In this document: positions 7,916 to 16,531 of the stretch, one piece after another
Layout of the letters: each line of letters opens with the position of its first letter
Numbering within the stretch: the first letter of the stretch is position 1
Source: Gloeobacterales cyanobacterium ES-bin-313
Lineage (GTDB): Bacteria > Cyanobacteriota > Cyanobacteriia > Gloeobacterales > Gloeobacteraceae
Direction of reading: 5' to 3'
NCBI GenBank assembly: GCA_014379585.1
Contig: JACMLN010000021.1
Location: 1 to 41,683, forward strand
DNA length: 41,683 bases
Notes under the pieces: generated by a model
The model's database searches: none
Seen by the model: the letters and a program-made list of their open reading frames with translations, nothing else
What the model was told of the DNA's origin: nothing
Made by a program: the position numbers and the translations under genes

Positions 7916-8668
7916 ATGTACAGCCAGTCCCCGCTGACGCGCTTTTCGGATCGCTCGCACGACTACGCCCGCTATCGTCCCAGCTATCCCACAGCCGCCA
8001 TCGATGCCATTGTCCAGGGCTTTGTCGGTGGCGCAGTGGCAGCGGACATCGGTGCCGGAACTGGGATCAGTGCCCGCCTTTTGGCAGATCGCGGACTGAG
8101 AGTGATTGCCATCGAGCCAAATACCGCCATGGCAGAAGCCGCTCTTCCTCATCCAAACGTTCACTACCAAGCTGCCACTGCCGAGCAGACAGGACTAGAA
8201 ACTGCCAGTATCGACCTTGTGGGCTGTTTCCAGGCATTTCACTGGTTTGAACCCGAAGTGAGCCTCGTCGAGTTTCACCGCATCTTGAAACCCCAAGGCA
8301 GACTCGTCCTCGTCTGGAACGATCGCGAGCGATCCGACCCTTTCACCCAAGCCTACAGCCAACTGATGAAAGCGGCTTCTGGGGATCATCCAGCCAATCG
8401 CCATATCGAGAGTGCGCGTCCCCAAGACGTTTTAGAAAATAGCCTTTACTTTGAACAGCTACACCACGCAGAATTCCCCTATGCCCAGGCACTTAGTTTT
8501 GAGGCACTGCTTGGTCGAGTGCGCAGCAGTTCCTATATTTCTCTCGAAGAAAACGATCTAAAAATCTTGCAGGATCAACTCCAGGAACTTTTCGAACAGT
8601 GGATCAATCAAAATGGTGAAGTCGATCTCAAATATCGCACCCACGTCTACAGGGTCGTCGCCCGCTAA
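7916..8668 (+). CDS. Class I SAM-dependent methyltransferase
   Basis: 250-residue Methyltransf_11-type enzyme. Motif I is ADIGAGTG (residues 43-50) with the acidic SAM-ribose residue Glu67 in IAIEPN. The block CFQAFHWFEP and the strand GRLVLVWNDR follow in the usual order. The opening LTRFSDRSHDYARYRPSYP is characteristic of a bacterial group of unknown small-molecule methyltransferases. The substrate is not predictable. The gene starts 3 nt after the CHAD-CYTH stop codon, and its GAGG ribosome-binding site lies inside the end of that gene, so translation is probably coupled. The product is soluble with no signal sequence. Confidence 0.88.
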   Translation: MYSQSPLTRFSDRSHDYARYRPSYPTAAIDAIVQGFVGGAVAADIGAGTGISARLLADRGLRVIAIEPNTAMAEAALPHPNVHYQAATAEQTGLETASIDLVGCFQAFHWFEPEVSLVEFHRILKPQGRLVLVWNDRERSDPFTQAYSQLMKAASGDHPANRHIESARPQDVLENSLYFEQLHHAEFPYAQALSFEALLGRVRSSSYISLEENDLKILQDQLQELFEQWINQNGEVDLKYRTHVYRVVAR

Positions 8669-8770
8669 GTGATTTTTTGCTGGAATAGGCAACTTGTTTT
8701 CGACGAGACTTCCACCTGAAGCAATTTTGCGCTATTAATTTCTAATGTCCTTCCTTGGGAGCAACGGATT

Positions 8771-9889
8771 GTGCGTACAGGAATATGGGTCGGATTACTG
8801 AGTGCATTGGTAGCAATGCCTGCCCAAGCAGTCAATCTGCGCCTTGCCATTGTCAAAGATGGTTCTGCACTCATTGTCGGCAGTTCGATTGTGGCAACGG
8901 TGACGAATGAGAACAATCAAGTACTTGGCAAACTCCAACCGCTTCAACCACTTCCCGTTAAATTAACCGGAACCCAAGTGGAATCCGCTGGCGTAAAAGT
9001 GCAACATCTCCACGTCATTCCCGATACACCGACTGGACTCGTTTTTATTGGGGATCGCTGGTTTCGGGGAACCATCGATGTTTCAGTCAGCAACGGCAAG
9101 CTCCTCGCTCTCAACCTCGTCGATATGGAGAGTTATCTCTACGGGGTGGTCGGTGCAGAAATGCCCTCCAAATGGTCACTTGAAGCCCTCAAAGCCCAAG
9201 CAGTCGCCGCCCGCACCTACGCCCTCTACAACTGGACACTGCACCACGATCAGCCCTTCGACCTCGGCGATACGACCCGTTGGCAGGTCTACAAAGGTGC
9301 CCAAGAAGAAGCCGATTCAATCCGCAAAGCTGTAGATGCAACGTCAGGCTTGGTCATGACCTACAACGGCCAGTTGATCAACGCCATGTACCACGACACG
9401 AGCGGCGGCCACACCGAAAATGTCAAAGCCCTGAATGGCGAAGATATTCCCTATCTCTCTGGGGTGGAAGACTTCGATCAAGACTCGCCCTACTACCGCT
9501 GGCGACTCACGCTCCCGATCGCCAACGTGATGCGCAGCCTCGCCCTCAACATCGGCAATCTCCTCCAACTGCGTCCCCAACAACAGACAGAAACAGGCCG
9601 CCCCCTCACCCTCGTCGCTGTCGGCAAGAAGGGCACCCAGACCCTCAAAGCCTCCGATATTCGTTCGAAATTGCACCTCAAAAGTGAATTCTTCGAAATT
9701 GCCCCTGTACTCACCTCCACAAAACCAAATGCCTCATTAGCGGCTCTGGTTTTTAATGGGCGGGGCTTCGGCCACGGTTTGGGCATGAGCCAGTACGGAG
9801 CGCGCGCTTTAGCAGCCGGTGGTTGGAACTATCAACAAATTCTGAAGTACTACTACCAAGGCATCGAAATTCAACGCAAAGACTTTTGA
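8771..9889 (+). CDS. Secreted SpoIID/LytB-domain protein, likely peptidoglycan lytic transglycosylase
   Basis: 372 residues. The GTG start has GGAG nine nucleotides upstream. A signal peptide ends at ALVAMPAQA (residue 20), so the product is periplasmic. The SpoIID domain shows the catalytic Glu130 in YGVVGAEMPSKW, the QAVAARTYAL motif (143-152), the DTSGGHTENV segment and the closing GRGFGHGLGMSQYGA. SpoIID cleaves glycan strands stripped of stem peptides. In non-sporulating bacteria the domain is linked to cell-wall remodelling and amidase activation. It is encoded alone, convergent with the protease gene. Residues 20-100 form a beta-rich N-terminal region common in cyanobacterial versions. 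Confidence 0.92.
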   Translation: MRTGIWVGLLSALVAMPAQAVNLRLAIVKDGSALIVGSSIVATVTNENNQVLGKLQPLQPLPVKLTGTQVESAGVKVQHLHVIPDTPTGLVFIGDRWFRGTIDVSVSNGKLLALNLVDMESYLYGVVGAEMPSKWSLEALKAQAVAARTYALYNWTLHHDQPFDLGDTTRWQVYKGAQEEADSIRKAVDATSGLVMTYNGQLINAMYHDTSGGHTENVKALNGEDIPYLSGVEDFDQDSPYYRWRLTLPIANVMRSLALNIGNLLQLRPQQQTETGRPLTLVAVGKKGTQTLKASDIRSKLHLKSEFFEIAPVLTSTKPNASLAALVFNGRGFGHGLGMSQYGARALAAGGWNYQQILKYYYQGIEIQRKDF

Positions 9890-9952
9890 TCAACGCCCCA
9901 AAAGCGAGGCCAGCGAGATAGAGTATCCCGCCGACCTCGACCCAGGCAGAGC

Positions 9953-12295
9953 TTACGGTACAGCGTTCGTCGCTGCTAGGGCATCCACAAGTCCAAATCC
10001 GTCGTACACCGTGTAACCGAGGCCGATCAGATTGGCGAAGGTGGCCGTCACCGTCGAATTGTCCGAGAACGTCGCTGTCACAATGCTCTGGGCAAGCAGA
10101 TCCGCTGAGTTCCCAAAACCATTGATCGAAGCAATATCCCGGTCGATGCCGAAGGTGAGCGTATTTCCTGAGGTGAAACCTGAGAAGGTCAAGTTCAAGA
10201 CCTGCACAGGAGTCGTTGGCGCGGGCGAAGTGAGCGTCGGGCCGGTTGTGCTACCCACAGTCAGCGGGAAACCAGATGTGGCATTCGCATCGAAAACCAG
10301 GCCAGCGGGAGTCGCGTCGATGGTCAGGGCAGTGAGGGTCTGACCTGCACCGCCCAACTGGATCTTGAAGGCATTTGGATCCGTGGGGATGTCGCCGCTG
10401 ACGCTAACACTCAAGTTGGCAACGACTGCCTGACTGAAGACCGGATCGATGTCCCGTGGTGGGGCGGTGTTCTGGAGCGTGGTGCGGATGGCCAAGGGGG
10501 TCAAGGAGAGCGGCCCACCAGCTTTCTGGAGCAACAGAGCCGCGATGCCTGCGGCGTGGGGAGCAGCAGCACTGGTTCCGAAGAAGTTGGGGAAACCGTC
10601 GCCTTCGTAGTCGGTGCTGGAGAGGGGGCCGGGTGGGAAGAAGGTGGTGTTCACGCCATCCGTAGCCGCCAGATCCGGTTTGTTGCGAATCTGGGCAGTA
10701 CTGAGGCGATTGCCTGCTGTGTCGAAAACAATGGTGACTGGGCCGGGGGAGGAGAAGCCCTCGATACTTGGGGTGAAGCCAGCAATCGGGGGAACATCGT
10801 CGTAAACGTAGGCAGCGACGCCATTGCCGTTGGCCGCTGAGTTGTGGCCGTAGGTAGCCGCGAAACTGCCAGTTTCGGTGTTGTACTCACCCAGCAGCGA
10901 ACCGCCGAAGAAGACGTACTTGAGGCGGCTGGCCAGTTGACTACCAGTGCCAGTGCGGGCGATCACGATTCGGTAGGTGGTATCGGCAACCAGATCCGTC
11001 GAGGAAAATTCGAGGGGTTCATCGGTGGCGAAATTGTTGTCAGTCAGGCTGAGGGTGGAGACGTAGTTTCCCGAGGCATCGAAGACAAGGAAGTTGAAGT
11101 CTGTCGTGATCCCGCCCACATCGAAAGGATCGTCCCACTGGAAGACCACTGTGCAAGCGCCCCCTGAGCAGGTCACGGTCTGAGAGATATCCGTTCCTGA
11201 GCCGGGATCGAAGTCTTGGAAACCGCCGGTTGTGTCAATGGAAGCCGGGATGGTAGCCAGGTTAATCGTCGGATCGATCGGGTCGATTTGGGTACGGGCG
11301 ACGCTGTTAGAAATTAGGCGGAAATCTGAGGTATAGCCCTTGCCCCGGTTTCCTGCGGAGGAGAAATAAGCAACTTTTTTGCCAGCCAGGGAGGAACTGG
11401 TGACGACATCATCGACGGCTTGGGCAACAACACCATCGGAGAACATCGGCTCGGCAAGGAAGATGATGTCATCGACGATCACGTCGGCTAGACAGGCGGA
11501 GTTGGTGCGCAGGGAGCGGATATTGCTGGCAAAGGCCGCTTCGCTCACACCTGCGGTTGCAAAACAGAGATCAGCACCCGGCGCGATGTCATAGACGATC
11601 TGCGCCATGCCTCTGCCTTCGTCGGAGCTACCCCTTGTCCCTTCGATCAAAAATTTGACACCGGGACTGAGGCGATTGCTATTTCTCAGTCTGGGTAGAT
11701 CGCCATTCTGGACATCCTGAATGGCAGTGGTCGTCGGTCTCGTGCTGACGTTGTAGCTATCGGAGAGAAGACCAACCGTGATCCCGGCACCAGTAAAGCC
11801 AAGGGCATTCACTTGATCGGTCTTGAGGACTACAGCACCCTGGGATGTGGTGAGCCCAACGTTGGTGCGGGGTTTGGGAGCGAGAATCACCGAACGAACA
11901 CCGGGGAGACGGGCGATGGTATTTGCCTGAGCCATGGGCATCCAGGCGGTGATCAGACCCTTGCGCCAAGTCGGGGCTTCGGTAATTGTCGTCAGACCCA
12001 ACCCTTGCAACTTCTCTTTTAACTGGGGCATACCCACGGTGCCATCGAGGTGAATGTTGACAGCAATGCGGTTCGCACCGTCACGTTGGATGACCTTCGA
12101 TGCATCCAGAGCAGGCTGCAGGGCGGCGGGTTTATTGAAGTAAAGATCGACCAGAGGTCTTAGACCTCCACCGAGATTTTGGGGAACAGCGACGGGAGCG
12201 GCGAGGGCAGGAGTGATCGCCGTACCTAGGCATAGACTTGCAGCGAGGGGTGCAAGCCATAGGCGGGCAGAAGTGTACAAACGCTTAGACTTCAT
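9953..12295 (-). CDS. Secreted subtilase/sedolisin-like serine protease
   Basis: 780-residue exported protease with a signal peptide (cleavage near residue 32, after PALA). The catalytic core has Asp179 (VGLLSDSYN), Glu226 where subtilisins have catalytic His (SSDEGRGMAQIVYDIAPGA), Asp236, Asn316 (FSSAGN) and nucleophile Ser575 (FFGTSAAAPHAAG). DVIVDDI (271-277) and the DEGRGM motif match the group described as S53-like within the subtilase clan. A beta-rich insert resembling a PPC domain occupies about 355-500. A second beta-rich segment (about 630-757) separates the core from the closing helix FGLVDALAATNAV, which normally follows Ser directly. Secreted peptide degradation or processing is likely; the target is unknown. 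The gene is convergent with the SpoIID gene and divergent from the PilP-like gene. Confidence 0.9.
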   Translation of the reverse strand: MKSKRLYTSARLWLAPLAASLCLGTAITPALAAPVAVPQNLGGGLRPLVDLYFNKPAALQPALDASKVIQRDGANRIAVNIHLDGTVGMPQLKEKLQGLGLTTITEAPTWRKGLITAWMPMAQANTIARLPGVRSVILAPKPRTNVGLTTSQGAVVLKTDQVNALGFTGAGITVGLLSDSYNVSTRPTTTAIQDVQNGDLPRLRNSNRLSPGVKFLIEGTRGSSDEGRGMAQIVYDIAPGADLCFATAGVSEAAFASNIRSLRTNSACLADVIVDDIIFLAEPMFSDGVVAQAVDDVVTSSSLAGKKVAYFSSAGNRGKGYTSDFRLISNSVARTQIDPIDPTINLATIPASIDTTGGFQDFDPGSGTDISQTVTCSGGACTVVFQWDDPFDVGGITTDFNFLVFDASGNYVSTLSLTDNNFATDEPLEFSSTDLVADTTYRIVIARTGTGSQLASRLKYVFFGGSLLGEYNTETGSFAATYGHNSAANGNGVAAYVYDDVPPIAGFTPSIEGFSSPGPVTIVFDTAGNRLSTAQIRNKPDLAATDGVNTTFFPPGPLSSTDYEGDGFPNFFGTSAAAPHAAGIAALLLQKAGGPLSLTPLAIRTTLQNTAPPRDIDPVFSQAVVANLSVSVSGDIPTDPNAFKIQLGGAGQTLTALTIDATPAGLVFDANATSGFPLTVGSTTGPTLTSPAPTTPVQVLNLTFSGFTSGNTLTFGIDRDIASINGFGNSADLLAQSIVTATFSDNSTVTATFANLIGLGYTVYDGFGLVDALAATNAVP

Positions 12296-12660
12296 AACTT
12301 GGGTGACCTTTCACTGAGATAGGTTGTCAGAAGTGTAGCTATGGTTACATCCTGAAATCCCAGAGAAGTCGAGATTTCCAGGAAAGAATGCATAGCTCCG
12401 GTTGACGCCTTGAGGGGTCGGGACGAGGGTATCACACCTCTTCGAAAGTTTTCGACCATGCTCCAAAAAGTCTTTGCATTAGACCACCATGGATAAAGGC
12501 CACGGATCCATTTTGTAAGGCGCAGTACAAAAGAGTGTCTCGTGGATTCCGCTTCGATCTCAAGCACGGCAGGGAACCAAAGGCGAACTCGGGTATTCTT
12601 GGGAGGATATATTCTCGCTTAGAAGTCTGTTAGTTTGGAGCCGGAAAGCTAAGGTTTTTT
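12296..12660. other. Divergent intergenic region, protease / PilP-like pair
   Basis: About 365 nt between divergent genes. It must hold promoters for the protease (minus) and the PilP-like pair (plus), but I cannot point to a convincing -35/-10 pair. A small inverted repeat, GAAATC...GATTTC, lies near 12354-12378. A 91-codon minus-strand frame here overlaps the protease start and looks accidental. Confidence 0.4.
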
Positions 12661-13458
12661 ATGGTCAAGTATCCCTGGGAGAAAGACGAGTCGGAAGAAG
12701 TACCAGAAGACGAGGAGTCTGCTGAGGTTGCTTTTCCATGGCTGAAAGATGAAGCCACAGAACAAAGTGCTCCCACTCTCGATACGCCGCTCTCCCCACA
12801 GGAAGAAGCTGTGGTGCAGACGATGGTCGTCAACGCCCGCCGCAAACCGCGCAATGTCAATGCCCAGCCTCCTACTCTCAGCTATGTCAATACAGAACCA
12901 GAGCCAATTGATTGGAAATTACCAGCCGGCATCTTGGCTGGAACCGCTTGTTTGGGTGCCCTGGCTTTCTTTTTAATCAATCAACAACCTGGAACAACAG
13001 TTTCGACCACCAGCTCAATCACGACCACAACGGCTGAAACTTTGCCTCTACCAACAACAAGCACTATCCCTGAGAATAGCGGTGCCTTGATCCCCACTGC
13101 CGATTTAAATGCTGTGCGTGAAAACACGAGTAAAGGCAGATCTAATCCGTTTAAAGATGCATTGCCGCCGCCGCCACCGCCACCGCCACCCCCCTCACTG
13201 CCAGTCGCCCAAACGGCAGTGGCTCCTAAACCTGCCAAACCCTTGCCACCACCCCAGCCAATTTTCAGTGGGATCAGTGTTGCTGTGTCCGGGAATGACC
13301 GCGTGGCCATTATCCAAGTGAGTGGTCTGACCCCAGCGCCGACGATTCACGAAGTCACCATCGGCGACCAAGTCGCTGGTTGGTCTGTGAAATCAGTCAC
13401 CACCGAGCGCACCGTCCTGGTCAAAGGCAACAAGATGCTCAATGTTCCCTTTCTATGA
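12661..13458 (+). CDS. PilP/PulC-like single-pass membrane protein
   Basis: 265 residues. The N-terminus is acidic and cytoplasmic and holds two copies of a [YF]PWxKDE motif (residues 4-10 and 25-31). One membrane span covers about 88-107 (ILAGTACLGALAFFLIN). A Ser/Thr-rich periplasmic linker, the motif GRSNPF (159-164), a run of about ten prolines (169-178) and a small C-terminal beta domain (about 201-265: IFSGISVAVSGNDRVAIIQV, then IGDQVAGWSVKSVT) follow. An R-x-NPF motif followed by a compact beta domain with G-D-x-V-x-G-W-x-V is the plan of PilP and PulC/GspC, which link inner-membrane assembly platforms to the secretin in type IV pili and type II secretion. Its stop overlaps the next start in ATGA, so the pair is translationally coupled. 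The assignment is structural inference. Confidence 0.6.
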   Translation: MVKYPWEKDESEEVPEDEESAEVAFPWLKDEATEQSAPTLDTPLSPQEEAVVQTMVVNARRKPRNVNAQPPTLSYVNTEPEPIDWKLPAGILAGTACLGALAFFLINQQPGTTVSTTSSITTTTAETLPLPTTSTIPENSGALIPTADLNAVRENTSKGRSNPFKDALPPPPPPPPPPSLPVAQTAVAPKPAKPLPPPQPIFSGISVAVSGNDRVAIIQVSGLTPAPTIHEVTIGDQVAGWSVKSVTTERTVLVKGNKMLNVPFL

Positions 13459-14072
13459 AGCGCCCACTCGTTGGCATTTTGTTACTATGCACTCTGCTGA
13501 CGGGTTCCGTTTGGGCCGCATCCTTGACCACCATCGAAACCATCCAAGAAGAAAAAGAGCAAGTGCTCCGGATTCGCGCCCAAGGTGCCCTGCCCTATCA
13601 AGTACTCGAACAGACCAGCAATTCCTTGGTGCTCTTTTTGCCCCACGGTAAGCTGGGAAACTTATCCAATTACTTTTCTTTCCAACCTTTAGCAGATGTA
13701 CGCCTTGAGGAGAACCCGATCGGCCTGCGGTTGCGCCTCGAAAATATTGAAAGACCCTTTCGCATCCGACCGATCACAAAAGCTGGACAGTTGGATATTG
13801 TTTTTAAACCACTCCCACCTGTCATCAGTCCAACTGCTTCTACACCTTCGACGGGATCAACGACGAGCACCGTTGCGCCCCAACTTGCCCCTCCCCTCCC
13901 CACCTGTCCAGTCGGCCCTGATGGAAAACCATTAACGATCAGTACATCCTGTCAGCCACCGGGGTCGTCGTCGGTTGGGACAACGGGCAGTATTTCTGAC
14001 GATGCCGTGGAAGACGCAGATCCAATTCGCCCTGGAGTACCAGCGGTACCGAAACGACCTGTGAAACCCTAA
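13455..14072 (+). CDS. Exported AMIN-like protein, PilQ N-terminus-like
   Basis: 205 residues from the ATG of the ATGA overlap with the upstream gene. A clear signal peptide (MKRPLVGILLLCTLLTGSVWAA) is followed by a domain of alternating beta strands (about 25-120: VLRIRAQGALPYQVL, NSLVLFLPHG, LRLRLENIERPFRI). This matches the AMIN pattern found in PilQ secretins and cell-wall amidases, where it localises proteins to the envelope. The last 80 residues are a Pro/Ser/Thr-rich tail with two cysteines (PTCPVG and STSCQ) that could form a disulfide. No secretin domain is attached. With the PilP-like partner it suggests a small envelope-spanning complex. Stop codons of this gene and the convergent 14069 gene overlap in CTAA. 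Confidence 0.6.
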   Translation: MKRPLVGILLLCTLLTGSVWAASLTTIETIQEEKEQVLRIRAQGALPYQVLEQTSNSLVLFLPHGKLGNLSNYFSFQPLADVRLEENPIGLRLRLENIERPFRIRPITKAGQLDIVFKPLPPVISPTASTPSTGSTTSTVAPQLAPPLPTCPVGPDGKPLTISTSCQPPGSSSVGTTGSISDDAVEDADPIRPGVPAVPKRPVKP

Positions 14073-14464
14073 GCAGCAGCACGGCGATCCACATCGTCGA
14101 GGGTTTGAAGCAGGAGTCGGCGGGCTTGTAACTGCCAGCCCCAACGCTGAAGCAAGAAACCAGCATAAGCTCCTAGAATCCCCACACCGAAAGCCCAAGT
14201 CGTACCGAGGGCACCGAGCAACAAACCGAGACCGAAGATCCCCCAGAACGGCAGGGCGGCAGCTTGACGGTTTTTTTCGACGATCCCACTCCAGGGGGCA
14301 TTTGCAGCCAGTTCGGCGGTCAGTTCTTCGCGCAGCCGTTGACGATCCCCTGGAGTCATCCGCAATGAAACCTTAGGGCGCAACTTTTCAATTTTGCGCA
14401 GATCCGTACTGTACTGAGTGAGTTCGTCTTCGGCAGCGCGGATCAGCTGATCTTTCAGGTCCAT
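14069..14464 (-). CDS. Small two-helix membrane protein of unknown function
   Basis: 131 residues from the ATG at 14464, beginning MDLKDQLIRAAEDELTQY. An in-frame ATG at 14491 would add nine residues, and neither start has a convincing ribosome-binding site. The N-terminal 75 residues are a charged helical region. Two adjacent membrane helices follow (about residues 73-93 and 95-112; PFWGIFGLGLLLGALGTTWA and GVGILGAYAGFLL). A basic tail ends DDVDRRAAA. No family is recognised. The gene is convergent with the AMIN-like gene, with overlapping stop codons, and divergent from the MscS channel gene by about 110 nt. Confidence 0.7.
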   Translation of the reverse strand: MDLKDQLIRAAEDELTQYSTDLRKIEKLRPKVSLRMTPGDRQRLREELTAELAANAPWSGIVEKNRQAAALPFWGIFGLGLLLGALGTTWAFGVGILGAYAGFLLQRWGWQLQARRLLLQTLDDVDRRAAA

Positions 14465-14577
14465 GGATACTCTACAAAGCCCTGATCCCATTGAACAATG
14501 CTTTACAAAGGACGCTGACTTTTTCTCTTTAATACCGATTCGTCATCCAAATGAGTGGCTGAGGTATCAGAAACCCA

Positions 14578-16521
14578 ATGCGCTTTGCAGTGGAACCGGG
14601 ACTTGCAACGGTTAGCCTTTGCTGTATGGCTGCATCGGTTGCATTTCTGGCTGGTGTAGCGAATCGTCTACGGTGGAGGAGTACCTATCCTGATTATCAA
14701 CAGCCTATGTTTACAGAAAGTGATGCACAAACAGCGTTTTTTTGGAGCTGCTTACAGAATTGGAATTGGCGGCAGTCTCGGCAGCACTTGGCAAGAGTCG
14801 GTGTCATCGGACTACTCTTAGTCTTTGGACTGATTCTGCAAGCCTCTGTTGCTTTTGGACAAATACCGGGTCTCACCTCTACTGAAGTACAAGTTCCCCA
14901 AGGTGTAGAACGCTTCGGTTTTAACGAATTACTCTACATAGATTTTAACGGTAAGAGGCTCTTCAAGATTGCTTCACCTTTGGTTCTCAACCGAAGCGAT
15001 CCAGGGAGTCAAATTCCTGTTGAACTGCGGGCAGCCCAGATTAAAAGCAACCTCGATCAACTGATTGCCAATACAGTTTCCGACGAATCAAGAAGCTATT
15101 CAACGTTCATCGATCCAAAGACATTGCAGATCAAAGTCGAAGTCATTAATGGCCAACCTGTTCTGCTTGCCAAAGATGCCCACTTGGTGGAACCTAGAGT
15201 GATCTTGACGGTCACCGACTCCGATGCACAGTACTACGGCACCTCCAAAGAACTTTTGGCCAAGCGTTGGCAGACTTTGCTTGAAGCGGAGTTACACGAG
15301 GCTTTAGAGAGTCGTCAACCGGAAGCCTTCAAGCAACAAATAAGAGACGCCGCCCTTTATCTTATCGCCACGCTCTTTTCGTCGCTTGTAGTGGTTTACA
15401 TTTGGTGGCTTTTGGGTAAGCGCAAGCAGTCTCTTGAAGAACTCCAAAAAGATCAGGAAGCGGCTCTACCGAGTACTGAGACACCTCATCTATACCAGGC
15501 AAAACTCCCTGAATATTTACAACCAATATTCAGTTTAAAAAGCCGACTACAACTTGTCTATTTTCTACGTTGGTTTTTGTTCTGGGCTTTTCTTTTAATT
15601 TGGACAGCTGGCGTAGCTGCGACCTTGTATCAGTTCCCGCAAACCCGACTGTTCGCTGTGCGTTTGATCTCGACGCCTATTTTGGTTTTGTCGGCTTTGT
15701 TATTGACAGGTTTGGCCGATTCGTTGTCCACTGTTGCCATCGATAAATTCATCAAAGCCTCAGCCTCTAGTGAAGTGATCTCACTTGAAACTTTGCAGCG
15801 CAAATCCCAGCGCATCCTGACGATTGTTGGTGCTGTGCAAGGGCTGAAGACCGTTTTGATCTACATTGTCGGTGTCATCTTCATCCTCCAAACCCTCCAA
15901 ATTGCCCCTGTTTCGATCTTGACCCTGGGAGCTGTATTAGCTCTGGCGGCATCCTTTGCAGCCCAAAGTCTCGTCAAAGATTTGACCAATGGCCTTTTGA
16001 TTTTGTTGGAAGACCAATACGCTGTCGGAGATTTCATTTCCATCAATTCAGCCTCAGGAACGGTTGAAAACCTGAACTTACGGATCACCCAACTACGCAG
16101 CAATGCTGGAAACTTGATCACGATCCCCAATAGCCAGATTCAGCAAGTCGAAAATATGGGCAAACATTGGTCTCGGGCCACTGTTCTGATTGAAGTTGCC
16201 TACGAAACGGATATCGATGCAGCGATCAAAATTATTCACGAGACGATCGAAGCTTTATCACAAGACCCCGAATGGCAACCGCAGATCTTGAACCCCGAAG
16301 AATTGGTGGGTTTAGAGAACATCTCACACGCCGGGATGACCATCCAAATCTGGATTCGCACCCTACCCCTCAAGCAATGGAATGTTGGACGAGAATTTCG
16401 TCGTCGCCTGAAAATTGCTCTCGGTAGCAACGGGATTCAAATTGGCACGCCACAGCTGATCTCGATTCAGCAACCAATAATCAGCCCCCCACCGTTTGGG
16501 CAAAGCAATCCAGGCAAATAG
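14578..16521 (+). CDS. Large MscS-family mechanosensitive channel
   Basis: 647 residues. The MscS core is in the C-terminal half. The pore-lining TM3 is VLALAASFAAQSLVKDLTNG (453-472), followed by LILLEDQYAVGDFISI and the cytoplasmic beta domain (SGTVENLNLRITQLRSNAGN, then IPNSQI), with the alpha/beta vestibule ending near GIQIGTPQ. Other membrane spans lie at about 257-279, 328-350, 359-381 and 416-437. A hydrophobic segment at 71-93 may be a signal anchor, leaving about 160 residues (95-255) outside the membrane. The protein is larger than E. coli MscS (286 aa), like many cyanobacterial paralogues. It should release solutes on hypoosmotic shock. The ATG at 14578 is uncertain, since upstream GAGG is 13 nt away and internal Met codons exist. 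Confidence 0.88.
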   Translation: MRFAVEPGLATVSLCCMAASVAFLAGVANRLRWRSTYPDYQQPMFTESDAQTAFFWSCLQNWNWRQSRQHLARVGVIGLLLVFGLILQASVAFGQIPGLTSTEVQVPQGVERFGFNELLYIDFNGKRLFKIASPLVLNRSDPGSQIPVELRAAQIKSNLDQLIANTVSDESRSYSTFIDPKTLQIKVEVINGQPVLLAKDAHLVEPRVILTVTDSDAQYYGTSKELLAKRWQTLLEAELHEALESRQPEAFKQQIRDAALYLIATLFSSLVVVYIWWLLGKRKQSLEELQKDQEAALPSTETPHLYQAKLPEYLQPIFSLKSRLQLVYFLRWFLFWAFLLIWTAGVAATLYQFPQTRLFAVRLISTPILVLSALLLTGLADSLSTVAIDKFIKASASSEVISLETLQRKSQRILTIVGAVQGLKTVLIYIVGVIFILQTLQIAPVSILTLGAVLALAASFAAQSLVKDLTNGLLILLEDQYAVGDFISINSASGTVENLNLRITQLRSNAGNLITIPNSQIQQVENMGKHWSRATVLIEVAYETDIDAAIKIIHETIEALSQDPEWQPQILNPEELVGLENISHAGMTIQIWIRTLPLKQWNVGREFRRRLKIALGSNGIQIGTPQLISIQQPIISPPPFGQSNPGK

Positions 16522-16531
16522 GAGTCTCCTT

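Noticed and set aside
12292-12567. 91-codon minus-strand frame upstream of the protease
   Set aside because: Overlaps the protease start and has no family resemblance or ribosome-binding site.
13160-13195. CCGCCACC-type repeat as a CRISPR or microsatellite element
   Set aside because: It encodes the polyproline run of the PilP-like protein in frame; there are no spacer-repeat units.
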